Source: Schaalia sp. ZJ405
GTDB lineage: Bacteria > Actinomycetota > Actinomycetes > Actinomycetales > Actinomycetaceae
DNA: 64,000 bases
Direction: 5' to 3'
Assembly: GCF_011038885.2 (NCBI RefSeq)
Contig: NZ_CP064952.1
Span: 1,054,001-1,118,000 of the forward strand
This document shows positions 33,495 to 42,980 of this stretch, piece after piece. The position numbers and the translations under genes are program-made. The stretch's first letter is position 1, and the number at the start of each line of letters is the position of its first letter. Under the pieces are notes generated by a model that worked only from the letters and a program-made list of their open reading frames with translations, searched no databases and had not been told where the DNA came from.

Positions 33495-34825
33495 CCTCGC
33501 TGGTAGCGTCCGAGCATATCGTCACGGAAAGCCTCGTAGTCTCCTGACTGGATTGTTTGGCGGATCGTGTCAACCAGACGCACAGTGAACCATTCGTTGT
33601 GGATTGTGGCCAATGTTGATGCGAGGATTTCTTTCGCCTTGAAGAGGTGATGAACGTACGCAGCTGAATAGTGTGTGCACGTGTAACAGCCGCACCCGTC
33701 AACAAGGGGACCGAAGTCGCGCTTGAAACGCCTATTCGTCACGTTGAAACGGCCGCTGGGAGCGTAAATTGCGGCGTTGCGTGCCACGCGTGACGGGTTC
33801 ACACAGTCGAAGGTGTCCGCACCGGCCTCGACAGCAACGAAGAAGTCTTCCGGCTCTGAGATCCCCAGGAGATGACGGGGGCGGTCTTCACCGAGTTCTT
33901 CGCTGACCCACCCAACGATTGTCCCAAGGTTTTCCTTTTCTAAGGCTCCGCCGATACCGAAACCGTCGAAGCGGATTCCGTCCTCGTCCATTGCGGACAT
34001 GGTGCGAGCGGCGTGGCGGCGAAGATCCTCATATTGGGCACCCTGAATCACGCCCCACAGCTGCTGGTAAGGCTTACCCACGCGGACCTCGGTCAGTCGA
34101 GCATGTTCTCTCAGGCAGCGCCGCGCCCACTCGTGGGTGCGCTCAAGGGAGGATTCCTGGTAGGAACGAGGATGGAGTAACGACGTCAGCTCATCAAAAG
34201 CGAACATGATGTCAGACCCCAGCTCATGCTGAATTCTCATTGAGACTTCAGGGGTGAAACGATGCTTCGTGCCATCAATGTGTGAACGGAAAACGACGCC
34301 GTCATCGTCAACGACGGCGTTTGATGCTTTCACGGCCTGCATCCGAATGCGTGGATCGTCTGTGGCCCCTCCGGAAAACTCTTGGGAGAGAACCTTCTTG
34401 AATCCAGCGCCCAACGACAGAACCTGAAAGCCACCCGAATCCGTGTAGGTCGGTCCCGGCCAGTTCATGAAAGACCCAACGCCTCCGGCCTCGTCAATTA
34501 GGTCGGATCCTGGTTGAAGGAAGAGGTGGTAGGCGTTCGCGAGGACGGCCTGAGCACCCAAAGCCTCAACCATTTCAGGGACCAATGCTTTGATGTTGGC
34601 CTTTGTTCCCACGGGAATAAATGCAGGGGTATGGATTGTGCCATGAGCCGTGTGGATCGTTCCGACTCGACCTAATCCCAGACCGGTGTCGAGGCGGGTG
34701 ACGCAATCGAAACCGCGATCACGACCTGAGAAAGTGCCCAGTGGTTGCGCATCCGCAAGGGCGCGAGGAGGTGGCGCAGCGAGCCAGGAATTGGCGAGGA
34801 CGGAGCCTGCGTGAGGGGAACTCAT
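33491..34825 (-). CDS. tgt: tRNA-guanine(34) transglycosylase
   Basis: Tgt exchanges guanine-34 of GUN-anticodon tRNAs for a 7-deazaguanine, on the way to queuosine. The 444-aa protein has the substrate-recognition segment YTDSGGFQVLSLG and the nucleophile region with FDGFGIGG and FDCVNPSRVARN. The zinc site CGCYTCTHYSAAYVHHL lies in the C-terminal third. It is about 40-60 aa longer than the E. coli enzyme, mainly at the N-terminus. The ATG overlaps the stop of the upstream transporter gene, so the two form one operon. Confidence 0.93.
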   Translation of the reverse strand: MSSPHAGSVLANSWLAAPPPRALADAQPLGTFSGRDRGFDCVTRLDTGLGLGRVGTIHTAHGTIHTPAFIPVGTKANIKALVPEMVEALGAQAVLANAYHLFLQPGSDLIDEAGGVGSFMNWPGPTYTDSGGFQVLSLGAGFKKVLSQEFSGGATDDPRIRMQAVKASNAVVDDDGVVFRSHIDGTKHRFTPEVSMRIQHELGSDIMFAFDELTSLLHPRSYQESSLERTHEWARRCLREHARLTEVRVGKPYQQLWGVIQGAQYEDLRRHAARTMSAMDEDGIRFDGFGIGGALEKENLGTIVGWVSEELGEDRPRHLLGISEPEDFFVAVEAGADTFDCVNPSRVARNAAIYAPSGRFNVTNRRFKRDFGPLVDGCGCYTCTHYSAAYVHHLFKAKEILASTLATIHNEWFTVRLVDTIRQTIQSGDYEAFRDDMLGRYQRG

Positions 34826-35523
34826 GCGGCAAGCACCTCATCTTTTGCTAACCCTTCGCGGCGGCGGACCCATGAGATTACACGGTATGTGATGGGCAAC
34901 AAAACGATTTCAACGCCGACTTTGTAGACGTAGCCGGTGACGATGTAGTTCAGGAATTCCATTCCGGGAATCACACCGAAGAAAGCGATCGTGCAAAAGA
35001 GCAGAGTGTCAACGAATTCGCCCACGAGGGTTGACCCGACGAGCCGAGCCCAGAGATGGTTCTTGCCCCACTTTTCGCGGATTTTCACTAAGACGAAAGC
35101 GTTGACTAGTTGACCGATGAGATATCCGGTGATGGATGCCAGGACGATGCGGGGAACGAAACCGAGAACAGCCTCGAAGGCTGCCTGATTCTCATATCCG
35201 GGACCGACAGGGGAAATCTGAACGATCCAGAAGGTTAGGGAGGCGATGATGGATGCCGCAAATCCCATGAAGATCACGCGGCGTGCTCGCTTGAAGCCGT
35301 ACACCTCGGAGAGGACGTCGCCGAGGATGTAGGTCAGAGGAAAGAGGATCGCTCCGCCGTCAAACACCAGGTGAATCGGTCCCCAATCCAGCGCCGTGAC
35401 TTTTGTTCCTGCGATGTTGGAAATGAGAAGGAACGCCACGAACATCACGGCAATGATGTCGAGGATACGGGGTGTTTGTGTCTGCGTGGATACGGGAGTT
35501 TCGGTGTCGATTGTCGCGTTCAT
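34822..35523 (-). CDS. Queuosine precursor transporter (YhhQ/QPTR family)
   Basis: A 233-aa membrane protein with six or so helices and the YhhQ-family pattern: LLISNIAGTKV, FDGGAILFPLTYILGDVLSEVYGF, and VGSTLVGEFVDTLLFCTIAF. The family imports queuosine precursors such as preQ0/preQ1 or queuine. Coupling to tgt by a 4-base overlap makes the salvage role convincing. The start ATG at 35523 follows AAAGG; the frame is open much further (to 36117), but that part is the complement of the ABC-F gene. No preQ1 riboswitch was recognised upstream. Confidence 0.9.
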   Translation of the reverse strand: MNATIDTETPVSTQTQTPRILDIIAVMFVAFLLISNIAGTKVTALDWGPIHLVFDGGAILFPLTYILGDVLSEVYGFKRARRVIFMGFAASIIASLTFWIVQISPVGPGYENQAAFEAVLGFVPRIVLASITGYLIGQLVNAFVLVKIREKWGKNHLWARLVGSTLVGEFVDTLLFCTIAFFGVIPGMEFLNYIVTGYVYKVGVEIVLLPITYRVISWVRRREGLAKDEVLAA

Positions 35524-35761
35524 CGAAAGCCTTTGCTCTGTCGTCAGGTATATGAGTATTTTGCCTTGGATCTCCTCAGTTGCTCGGGAGGTGGTGGGGT
35601 GGAGCCGACCACACACCTCGTCCTCGTTCATCAGGAGCGACGCGGTGGTCACGCGGGGTGAGAGAGAGGAGGGCGCTTCGTCCTCGTCCATGAGGAAACG
35701 CACGCCCGTGCAGGCGAGGTGCATCCTCGCGTACAACTTGTTGGCCACTAAGATGGCGTGA

Positions 35762-37375
35762 GTGATTAACGTCCAGAACTTTTCCCTGCGAATCGGCGCT
35801 CGCGAACTTGTGCGTGATGTCTCCTTCCGTGTTGACAAGGGGATGCGAATCGGTCTTGTCGGACGAAACGGTGCGGGGAAAACAACGACGATGCGGCTGC
35901 TTGCGGGGGAAGCCGACCGCGGGGGAGCAGCGGAATACTCGGGGACTGTGACCTCGAACTCGACCGTGGGATACCTCGCGCAAGACACCCACGTTGGGGA
36001 CCAATCGATCACTGCTCGCAACCGGATCATCTCGGTACGAGGAATTGACTCAATTATCACGAGGATCCGCAAAGCCGAGCGCGAAATGGCAACCTCTGAA
36101 GGGGCACGGCAGATCAAAGCGATGGAACGCTACGTGCGCCTCGATCAAGAATTTACGAACCAGGGAGGATGGGCTGCGAACGCGCAGGCAGCTCAGATCG
36201 CTCATTCGCTGGGACTACCGGACCGCGTGCTGGAACAGCCCCTCGATACTCTCTCAGGTGGGCAGCGTCGCCGCGTCGAACTGGCCCGCGTCCTCTTCTC
36301 CGACGCTGATGTTCTTCTGCTTGACGAGCCAACGAACCACCTTGACCACGACTCGATCATCTGGCTGCGCGACTGGATCAAAACATTCCCCGGTGGCGTC
36401 ATGATGATCTCCCACGACGTGAAATTGCTGGGGGAAACGGTCAACCAGGTGTTCTATCTGGATGCGAACCGTGCGCACATCGATATCTACCACCTCGGCT
36501 GGTCCGCATATCTCAAGCAGCGTGAAGAGGACGAGCGTAGGCGTCGAAAGGAGCGTGCTCAGGCGCTGAAGAAGGCTGAGCAGCTACGTGCACAGGGCGA
36601 GAAAATGCGGGCGAAGGCAACAAAGGCCGTTGCCGCTCAGCAGATGCTCCGTCGAGCTGAGGAACTTGTTGCTCAGGCGGGTGAAGATATTCAAGAGGAA
36701 AAGGTGGCGCGCCTGCGTTTCCCTGAACCTCAGCCGTGTGGCCGCGTCCCCTTGACCGCGGAGGGGCTGTCGAAGTCCTACGGGTCGCTTGAGGTGTTTA
36801 CGGGTGTTGACCTGGCTATTGATCGGGGAGCGAAAGTTGTTGTCCTGGGGCTCAACGGTGCCGGTAAGACAACGCTGTTGCGTCTACTCTCCGGGATTGA
36901 ACAGCCCGATTCTGGTCGGGTGACCCCGGGGCACGGCCTCAAACTTGGGTACTACGCCCAGGAACATGAGACTCTCGACCTTGACGCGACTGTCCGTGAC
37001 AACATGGCGCACGCCGCTGCGGACCTTGACGACACGCACCTGCGTAACGTCCTGGGTCAATTCCTTTTCATCGGAGACGATGTCAATAAGTCCACGCGCG
37101 TTTTGTCAGGAGGGGAAAAGACTCGTCTTGCTCTGGCCACCCTCGTTGTTTCAGGAGCGAACGTCCTTCTTCTTGACGAGCCGACAAATAACCTCGACCC
37201 CGCATCCCGCGAGGAAATCCTGTCCGCGCTGCGCACCTATGAGGGGGCTGTCGTTCTCGTTACCCACGATCCGGGTGCCGTTACCGCTCTGGGGCCCGAT
37301 CGGGTACTGATCTTGCCTGACGCGGATGAAGACCTCTGGGATGATTCCTACCTTGACCTTGTTACCCTCACTTAA
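35762..37375 (+). CDS. ABC-F family ATPase
   Basis: A soluble 537-aa protein with two ABC ATPase domains and no membrane part. The first has GRNGAGKTT, signature LSGGQRRRVELAR and LLLDEPTNHLD; the second has GLNGAGKTT, LSGGEKTRLALA and LLLDEPTNNLD. Between them lies a charged linker (about residues 250-310, rich in KAEQLRAQGEKMRAKA). ABC-F proteins act on ribosomes, as translation factors or antibiotic-resistance proteins; which applies here cannot be told. GTG at 35762 is preceded by TAAGAT and a 7-base gap and no ribosome-binding site, so a leaderless start is possible. Confidence 0.92.
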   Translation: MINVQNFSLRIGARELVRDVSFRVDKGMRIGLVGRNGAGKTTTMRLLAGEADRGGAAEYSGTVTSNSTVGYLAQDTHVGDQSITARNRIISVRGIDSIITRIRKAEREMATSEGARQIKAMERYVRLDQEFTNQGGWAANAQAAQIAHSLGLPDRVLEQPLDTLSGGQRRRVELARVLFSDADVLLLDEPTNHLDHDSIIWLRDWIKTFPGGVMMISHDVKLLGETVNQVFYLDANRAHIDIYHLGWSAYLKQREEDERRRRKERAQALKKAEQLRAQGEKMRAKATKAVAAQQMLRRAEELVAQAGEDIQEEKVARLRFPEPQPCGRVPLTAEGLSKSYGSLEVFTGVDLAIDRGAKVVVLGLNGAGKTTLLRLLSGIEQPDSGRVTPGHGLKLGYYAQEHETLDLDATVRDNMAHAAADLDDTHLRNVLGQFLFIGDDVNKSTRVLSGGEKTRLALATLVVSGANVLLLDEPTNNLDPASREEILSALRTYEGAVVLVTHDPGAVTALGPDRVLILPDADEDLWDDSYLDLVTLT

Positions 37376-37533
37376 TACGGGCTTAATGCTCGGAAGTGAT
37401 GGGGTGTGATCAGGATGTTAGAAATTCTTGCGCTTCCATAGGGTGGAAGGGGAGAGTCATGTCACCTCGTCCTCGTTAATCACGACGAACACTTCACTGA
37501 ACGATTCGGGTGAATCTTCGTGAGGGAAAACCT

Positions 37534-38325
37534 TTAGAGAACCTTGGAGAAGAACTCGCGGGTTCGCGGGTTCCGGGGATGGTTGATGACGTCGTCGGGA
37601 GTCCCTGATTCAAGGATCACGCCCTCGTCCATGAAGACCACGTGATCGGCGACTTCGCGGGCAAAACCGATCTCATGGGTGACGACGGCCATTGTCATGC
37701 CTGACTTTGCCAGATCCTGCATGACACTGAGAACCTCGCCAACGAGCTCGGGATCGAGGGCGGAGGTCGGCTCATCGAAAAGCATGATCTCGGGATTCAT
37801 AGCCAACGCGCGGGCGATCGCGACGCGTTGCTGTTGTCCGCCAGACAGCTCACCAGGGTAGTGATCTGCACGGTCACGCAGGCCGACGCGGTCCAGTAAC
37901 TCAAGGGCCTGTGAGGTTGCCTCAGCTTTCGACTTCTTCGCAACGTGGATCGGGGCCTCGATGACGTTTTCTAAGGCAGTCTTATGTGGAAAGAGATTGA
38001 AGCGTTGGAAAACCATGCCGATGCGGGACCGTTGAGCGGCAATCTCCTTATCGGGAAGGTCGTGGAGCTTCCCCTCTTTGTCGACTCGATGTCCCAGGAG
38101 AACACCGTCGACATACACACTTCCCGCGCTGATTTCTTCGAGCTGGTTGAGGCAGCGCAGCAGCGTTGATTTTCCAGAGCCTGACGGACCGAGAATGACG
38201 CAGACCTCGCCACGGCCGATTTGGAGGTCGATACCTCTGAGTACGTGGAGATCGCCGAAAAACTTGTGGACGCCTTGCACATCGACCATGTGGGAGGACT
38301 GGGGAGTGGAGTGAGAAACAGTCAT
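37534..38325 (-). CDS. Polar amino-acid ABC transporter, ATP-binding protein
   Basis: A 263-aa ATPase of the GlnQ/HisP type: Walker [10 protein letters not shown], signature [13 protein letters not shown], Walker [14 protein letters not shown], and H-loop [15 protein letters not shown]. It energises uptake of amino acids with the permease and binding protein encoded upstream on the same strand. The start overlaps the permease stop by 4 bases. The exact substrate is not evident. Confidence 0.94.
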   Translation of the reverse strand: MTVSHSTPQSSHMVDVQGVHKFFGDLHVLRGIDLQIGRGEVCVILGPSGSGKSTLLRCLNQLEEISAGSVYVDGVLLGHRVDKEGKLHDLPDKEIAAQRSRIGMVFQRFNLFPHKTALENVIEAPIHVAKKSKAEATSQALELLDRVGLRDRADHYPGELSGGQQQRVAIARALAMNPEIMLFDEPTSALDPELVGEVLSVMQDLAKSGMTMAVVTHEIGFAREVADHVVFMDEGVILESGTPDDVINHPRNPRTREFFSKVL

Positions 38326-39230
38326 GGGGTCACGTCCAGGAAAGCAGTGTTTGATGAAGAGTTGGCGCTGTCGCGCGTGTCGAAGCCCTTGCCGTAGTGC
38401 TTCTCAATGTGGGACTGAATCCACATGAGGAGCGAGGTGATGACGAGGTACCACAGGGCAGCGGCAATGAGGAGAGGAACGGGGGCAAAGAGCTCCTGGC
38501 CCTTGGTGCGTGCGACGAAGGTCAGCTCGAGGGTGTAGGGAATTGCTGCAACAAGGGATGTTGTTTTGAGCATCGAGATGGTTTCGTTACCGATCGGCGG
38601 CACGATCACTCGCATTGCCTGGGGAAGAATGATCCGGCGGAAAATAACAGAGCGCGGCATCCCCAACGCTGTTGCCGCCTCCCACTGTCCTTTGTCAACG
38701 GAGAGCAGGCCCGCGCGCATGATTTCTGCAAGATAGGCGCCTTCGTTGAGGCCGAGGCCGATGAAAGCCATTGAAAACGTGCTGAAGAACGCTGCGGTTT
38801 CCAGCTGAGCGAACGTTGGTCCGAAGGGGATACCAATCGTGATGGTCGGATACAGCGTGGGAATGAGTGACCAGAAAATCAACTGCGTGTAAATCGGAGT
38901 TCCGCGGAAGAACCAAATGTAGGCTGTTGCAACCCACCTGAGGATCGGGTTGATGCTCTGACGCATCACGGCCATCGTGATCGCCAAAGCTGTGCCAATG
39001 ACCATCGCGAGGACCGTCAAAATCAGCGTGTAGATCACACCGGTGACGATGGTTCGGGAAAAGAGCCACTGCCAGACAACATTCCACTGGTAGTTCGGAT
39101 TTGTTGCCAGCGAGTGAAGCATCATGAGCGCGATCAACGCGACGATCACGGCTGACACCCATCGGCCGGGTCGGGGAACCGGTGTGGAGTCTAAAAGAGT
39201 GACACCGTTTTTAACTTTGGCTGAAGCCAC
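38322..39230 (-). CDS. Polar amino-acid ABC transporter, permease
   Basis: A 302-aa membrane protein with the HisM/GlnP-type inner-membrane domain. The EAA motif region reads [33 protein letters not shown], and [12 protein letters not shown] precedes it. Five or so helices are visible. GTG at 39230 has AAAGGA upstream. It lies between the binding-protein and ATPase genes. Confidence 0.93.
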   Translation of the reverse strand: MASAKVKNGVTLLDSTPVPRPGRWVSAVIVALIALMMLHSLATNPNYQWNVVWQWLFSRTIVTGVIYTLILTVLAMVIGTALAITMAVMRQSINPILRWVATAYIWFFRGTPIYTQLIFWSLIPTLYPTITIGIPFGPTFAQLETAAFFSTFSMAFIGLGLNEGAYLAEIMRAGLLSVDKGQWEAATALGMPRSVIFRRIILPQAMRVIVPPIGNETISMLKTTSLVAAIPYTLELTFVARTKGQELFAPVPLLIAAALWYLVITSLLMWIQSHIEKHYGKGFDTRDSANSSSNTAFLDVTP

Positions 39231-39318
39231 GGGAATCCTTTAATTCGCTGAGGGCATGGCCACCTCGCAGAGGAGGCCATGCCGGCTTGAACATTGCGTC
39301 AGCAACTAGAATTGAAGC

Positions 39319-40290
39319 TCAGACTGCGGGGTTCATTTCCGCGGTGTCAAGAGCGGCATTCTCTGCGCCGTACGGAGCGAGGAGCTTCGTCAGGTACCCC
39401 TCATCCATGAGGTACTGCATTGCCTTCTGAACGGCTTGAGCGAGCTGGGCGTCATCCTTGTTCAGCGCGATGCCCTGGGGGGCTGACTCAATGACGTCGC
39501 CGACCTGCTCCAGCTGTCCTTTCGCCAGCTCAATGGTGTAGCCGATGACCGTGGAATCAGCGAAAGTTGCGTCATACTGTCCACCGATGACCTTTGTTGT
39601 GATGTCGGTCTGAACATCATGCGGCATAACGGCGATCGCTTTGTTGCCGTCGGCCACGCAGCTCTCCGAGATCTTCTGGACGTATTCCTGCTGGAATGTG
39701 CCGTTCTGAACACCGATCGTTGTTCCGCAGATATTCGTCGGATCGAAGTTCTTCGGATTGCCCTTGGCCACAGCGAATGCTGATCCAACCTCGACGTAGG
39801 AAATCATCGTTGTCTGTTTCTCACGCTCGGCGGTGATGGTGAACGACGACATGCCGATATCAAACTTCGTTCCCAGTGCGGGGATAATCGTTGGGAACTC
39901 TGCGTGTTTGGTGGTTCCTTCTTTCAGGCCCATGACCTTTGCCAGTGCCATCGTGATATCAACGTCATAACCAACGGGGGTCTGGCCGTCTGATGCGCGA
40001 TATTCGGCAGGGGCGTAATCGGTGGACGCACCATTACGTAGAACTCCGCGTTCTTTCACTGCATCGGGGACGAGGGCGGCGATCTCGTCAACTGTGGGAA
40101 TCTCGGACATGTCGTAGGGCATGATGTCGCGAGTGCCCATCTGGGACATGTCAGACTGTGAGGTGTCTGAGCTGTCCGAGGAAGGGCCAGACTTTGAGGC
40201 ACCGTCAGGATCGGAGCATCCCGCAAGGGTGAGCGCAGCGAGGGCGCATGTTGCGGTCAATGCCGGGAGAATTTTGGGAAGAGAGGACAT
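39319..40290 (-). CDS. Amino-acid ABC transporter, substrate-binding lipoprotein
   Basis: A 323-aa lipoprotein. The signal peptide ends in the lipobox LAGC with Cys-25, followed by a Ser/Asp-rich linker. The rest is a family-3 (SBP_bac_3) solute-binding domain: GYDVDITMALAKVMGL, FDIGMSSFTITAEREKQ, and the C-terminal LNKDDAQLAQAVQKAMQYLMDEG. It should capture polar amino acids outside the membrane and deliver them to the permease. A cluster of inverted repeats lies 44-80 bases upstream of its start. Confidence 0.92.
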   Translation of the reverse strand: MSSLPKILPALTATCALAALTLAGCSDPDGASKSGPSSDSSDTSQSDMSQMGTRDIMPYDMSEIPTVDEIAALVPDAVKERGVLRNGASTDYAPAEYRASDGQTPVGYDVDITMALAKVMGLKEGTTKHAEFPTIIPALGTKFDIGMSSFTITAEREKQTTMISYVEVGSAFAVAKGNPKNFDPTNICGTTIGVQNGTFQQEYVQKISESCVADGNKAIAVMPHDVQTDITTKVIGGQYDATFADSTVIGYTIELAKGQLEQVGDVIESAPQGIALNKDDAQLAQAVQKAMQYLMDEGYLTKLLAPYGAENAALDTAEMNPAV

Positions 40291-40333
40291 GATCTGCCTT
40301 CCATGTTCTTCGGAATAGGAACGGGTATGTCAA

Positions 40334-40369
40334 TGCATATAGTTTATGCATAGGAGTGCATAATATGCA
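40334..40369 (-). promoter_or_regulatory. Clustered inverted repeats, probable operator of the amino-acid ABC operon
   Basis: Two inverted repeats of the same half-site follow each other: TGCATA-TAGTT-TATGCA (40334-40350) and TGCATA-A-TATGCA (40357-40369). They sit in the only markedly AT-rich stretch before the binding-protein gene, where the promoter is expected. A regulator with repeated TGCATA half-sites is inferred; its identity is unknown. Confidence 0.6.
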
Positions 40370-40502
40370 TCTTTGGTGGCGAATTATCCATGAAATGTGA
40401 CCGGGTCCTCGTCAATGAAGATCTCAGCCACGTGCCTAGCGAGCGGTCCCATAGCCTAGATAAGTCAAGATCAGAGGGCCTTCAGACAGGTGCCCGCCTA
40501 TG

Positions 40503-40539
40503 CACAAGCTCCCGCGTGTGGGCTACGCGGGAGCTTGTG
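40503..40539 (-). terminator. Terminator downstream of the DUF4191 gene
   Basis: A perfect 14-bp stem CACAAGCTCCCGCG / CGCGGGAGCTTGTG with loop TGTGGGCTA, 41 bases after the DUF4191 stop codon. No T-run is present on the minus strand, but the stem is very stable. Confidence 0.75.
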
Positions 40540-40579
40540 TGTATCAGGAAAAGAACGAGGGACGCCAGTTAAATCAGGG

Positions 40580-41275
40580 TCACTGACCCCGCATCGCTCG
40601 ACGATTCGGACGTGCCTTCATCGGATCAACGCCCTTGGGAATCGGCAACGCCGTGGACTGCACCGCAGCTAAACGGGCGGCAACCTGGGGAACCTCTTCC
40701 TTCGTCAAAACCTTCTTCAAGGAGCGCAAACGCCCCTGAATTTTTGGAAGAGGAACCTGTCCTTCGCCCTTACCTGCCTGAATGATATGAATCGGTACGT
40801 TCTTGACAACGCGGGACGCACGACGACGCTCCTGGTTGAGCAAATCCTTCACGCGCGACGAGGGGCCTTCGGAGATGTAGACGATGCCGGGGCGACCAAT
40901 GATACGCCACACGACATCTTGCTCACGGGTGACCTGAATTGGCTGCTCAGGAATGATCCACCCGGTGCGAATCTGCGAAAGCACTGCGTACACCGAGCCA
41001 ACGGTTCCGTCGATCTGGGCATACATCGCGCGACGCACTAAGAAAGACAACAGTGCCATCGCACTGGTTGCACCGAGGAACACGCCCAGAATGGACCAGA
41101 GAATCCAGTTGCCGTGGGTGAGTGCGCACACAATGAGGGCAAGGCAGATCGCCCCGATCCAGATTCCTGCCAGAGCCCACGCAACCCACGGGTACGTGCG
41201 CTTGGAGATACGGTATGCGTCGGCGACGTTGTGATACCAACGCCGTTTCTTCTCAGGTGCATTCTTTTCGCTCAT
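40580..41275 (-). CDS. DUF4191 family membrane protein
   Basis: A 231-aa protein of the actinobacterial DUF4191 family. A basic N-terminus is followed by two transmembrane helices (VAWALAGIWIGAICLALIVCAL and WSILGVFLGATSAMALLSFLV) and a cytoplasmic domain with GWIIPEQPIQVTREQDVVWR and GRPGIVYISEG. The family usually lies beside lipoyl-synthesis genes (lipA/lipB) and E2/E3 dehydrogenase genes. The E2/E3 genes are close by, lipA and lipB are not in the window. Function unknown. Confidence 0.85.
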   Translation of the reverse strand: MSEKNAPEKKRRWYHNVADAYRISKRTYPWVAWALAGIWIGAICLALIVCALTHGNWILWSILGVFLGATSAMALLSFLVRRAMYAQIDGTVGSVYAVLSQIRTGWIIPEQPIQVTREQDVVWRIIGRPGIVYISEGPSSRVKDLLNQERRRASRVVKNVPIHIIQAGKGEGQVPLPKIQGRLRSLKKVLTKEEVPQVAARLAAVQSTALPIPKGVDPMKARPNRRAMRGQ

Positions 41276-41387
41276 AACTCGCCGATTGTACCTGTTTTTT
41301 CACCCGAATTTCGACACGAACTGCCCGCATCCACAGGTTGACGCAGAGGTCTTGCCCGATCCATCACAGGTCACTCAAGGTGGACGC

Positions 41388-42827
41388 ATGGAAATCCACG
41401 GACACCGGATGGGTGAAATCGTTCACATGACGGCGAGCGGTCCGCTCTGGGCCACAGAGTTTAACGGCCAAGCTGCACTCATGATGATTCGTCCTCCATC
41501 GGACGCCTCCGTGCTCAAGAAACGATGGGACGCACTGATGAACATCAATGTCCCACAGGTCGCGCGTCTGCTTTCGGTCGAACAGAGCGACGACGGCCGC
41601 TGGGTCCTCATTGAGGAACACGTCAAAGGCCGTCCCCTCGATACACTGATCGGCACGCCCGACTTGCGTCCCCAACAGATTCGTGACCGTATCGTTGCGG
41701 ACATATCCGCAGCCGTTGATGCACTTGCCCGCGTCGGCATTGATTCCGTTGACATCAGTCCTGCGAACATCGTTGTCACCGAGGAAGGCAGAGCCGTCCT
41801 CGTTGATCTCCTCGATGAAATTGCTCCTGGGGAAGGAACGCTGGGCTGGTCCTTACGCGAAGACGGTCTAAGGGAATCTCCTCGGGGGATCTTGGATAAA
41901 CTCAGCGCTCTCCTTGCCCAACAGCCGGCGCAGACGATGGACGTTTTGCGAACAGTGGCCGGACGTCAGGAAACAGTGCGGCTGAGCAAAGATATGAGAC
42001 ATCGGCAACGGGCCCGTCATCGCGGGAAGAGACGAGGACGAGCTGATCGGCGAGGAGCGAAGCGGGCTGGGCGTCAGGAAACCGCACGGCAGGGCAGGGT
42101 GCAGCAGAAGAGAACGCACCGACACAAGACTCGACGACGCATCGGCGCGCGGGCTGGGGATACTCATCGTGGGGTGGTGAGATCGTGGGTCATCGTTACC
42201 GCGGCCCTCATATGCGGAATTGTCGTCATCTGTATGAGCGTGTGGCTGGGGAGCGTAGCCATAGCGAAAATGGGGGAAGAACACAGCGATCAGTGGGGAA
42301 ATAGCAGCGGCATCGTCGCTGAGAGTACGCGTAAGGACGTGCCCAATAGCGACGCGATGGGAGGCAGCCGGACCGGTCGGGATACAGGTGAGAAACGGGT
42401 TACCGAGGACGTGGATGCTCAACAATCGACCGCTGATTCGCATCGTCACTGCTTGGGCGAAGGGCAAGCTCTCCTTCGACTCCGCGACATCGCCACCCAA
42501 CGGGACGAGGCCGTGATAGCTGGGAAAAGCGAGCTGCTCGACGGGATGATGAGTGGCCGTGCGCGCAGCGAGGACGAGCAGCGGATCCAGGCTCTTGAGA
42601 TGAACGGGATCAAGGTGCGGCAGCTGACAACTGTGATCGCGAACCCCGAAGTTCTTACCTGCACGGTTGATGAGATGACGATCAGAGCGTTGATCTACCA
42701 GAAAACGGCACAGTTGTGCAGAGGGGATCAGTGTGCAACGGTTGCGCCGAAAGAAGGGAAATGGATGCGGATCGAATTGGCAGGGGAGCCGCTGATGGTG
42801 ATCCGTATTGAAGCAGAAAATAAGTGA
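41388..42827 (+). CDS. Membrane-anchored degenerate protein kinase (pseudokinase-like)
   Basis: A 479-aa protein. Residues 1 to about 170 follow the order of a Ser/Thr kinase domain. A beta-rich start (HRMGEIVHMTASGPLWATEFNG) leads to WVLIEEHVKGRPL at the hinge, then VDISPANIVV where HRDLKPxN is expected (about 120), and AVLVDLLD where the DFG strand is expected (about 136). The catalytic HRD and DFG are thus altered and a glycine loop is missing. A very basic stretch (about 200-262) precedes one transmembrane helix (WVIVTAALICGIVVICMSVWLG, about 267-288). A C-terminal external domain with two cysteines follows. ATG at 41388 has AAGGTGG upstream. Function unknown; a scaffold or sensor is possible. 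Confidence 0.6.
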   Translation: MEIHGHRMGEIVHMTASGPLWATEFNGQAALMMIRPPSDASVLKKRWDALMNINVPQVARLLSVEQSDDGRWVLIEEHVKGRPLDTLIGTPDLRPQQIRDRIVADISAAVDALARVGIDSVDISPANIVVTEEGRAVLVDLLDEIAPGEGTLGWSLREDGLRESPRGILDKLSALLAQQPAQTMDVLRTVAGRQETVRLSKDMRHRQRARHRGKRRGRADRRGAKRAGRQETARQGRVQQKRTHRHKTRRRIGARAGDTHRGVVRSWVIVTAALICGIVVICMSVWLGSVAIAKMGEEHSDQWGNSSGIVAESTRKDVPNSDAMGGSRTGRDTGEKRVTEDVDAQQSTADSHRHCLGEGQALLRLRDIATQRDEAVIAGKSELLDGMMSGRARSEDEQRIQALEMNGIKVRQLTTVIANPEVLTCTVDEMTIRALIYQKTAQLCRGDQCATVAPKEGKWMRIELAGEPLMVIRIEAENK

Positions 42828-42858
42828 GTCAAACGTGAAAACGGATCGACTGTGCCGC

Positions 42859-42889
42859 GGGGGCTGTGCCCACAATGGACACAGCCCCC
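42859..42889. terminator. Bidirectional terminator between the pseudokinase and E2 genes
   Basis: GGGGGCTGTG, an 11-base loop, and CACAGCCCCC form a perfect 10-bp stem in the 150-bp space between two convergent genes. It can serve both. Confidence 0.75.
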
Positions 42890-42980
42890 GGAAAGCCTCT
42901 CACGAGGTCGCGAACGCGAGAACGATCCGCGCGTTCATGGCCGATGGTTCGGTATTAGGTACCGAACACGAGACGGTGGA

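Noticed and set aside
35524..36117. Long N-terminal extension of the queuosine-precursor transporter frame
   Set aside because: It is the complement of the start of the ABC-F gene plus the intergenic region. The family N-terminus and an AAAGG fit ATG at 35523.
37376..37533. Small hairpins (CTTCCA/TGGAAG at 37433-37449 and GATTC/GAATC near 37504) as terminators between the convergent ABC-F and amino-acid ABC genes
   Set aside because: The stems are only 5-6 bp and no T-run follows, so the evidence is too weak to list them.
40390..40572. A 60-codon frame between the amino-acid ABC operon and the DUF4191 gene
   Set aside because: It reads through the perfect terminator hairpin at 40503-40539 and has no coding pattern.
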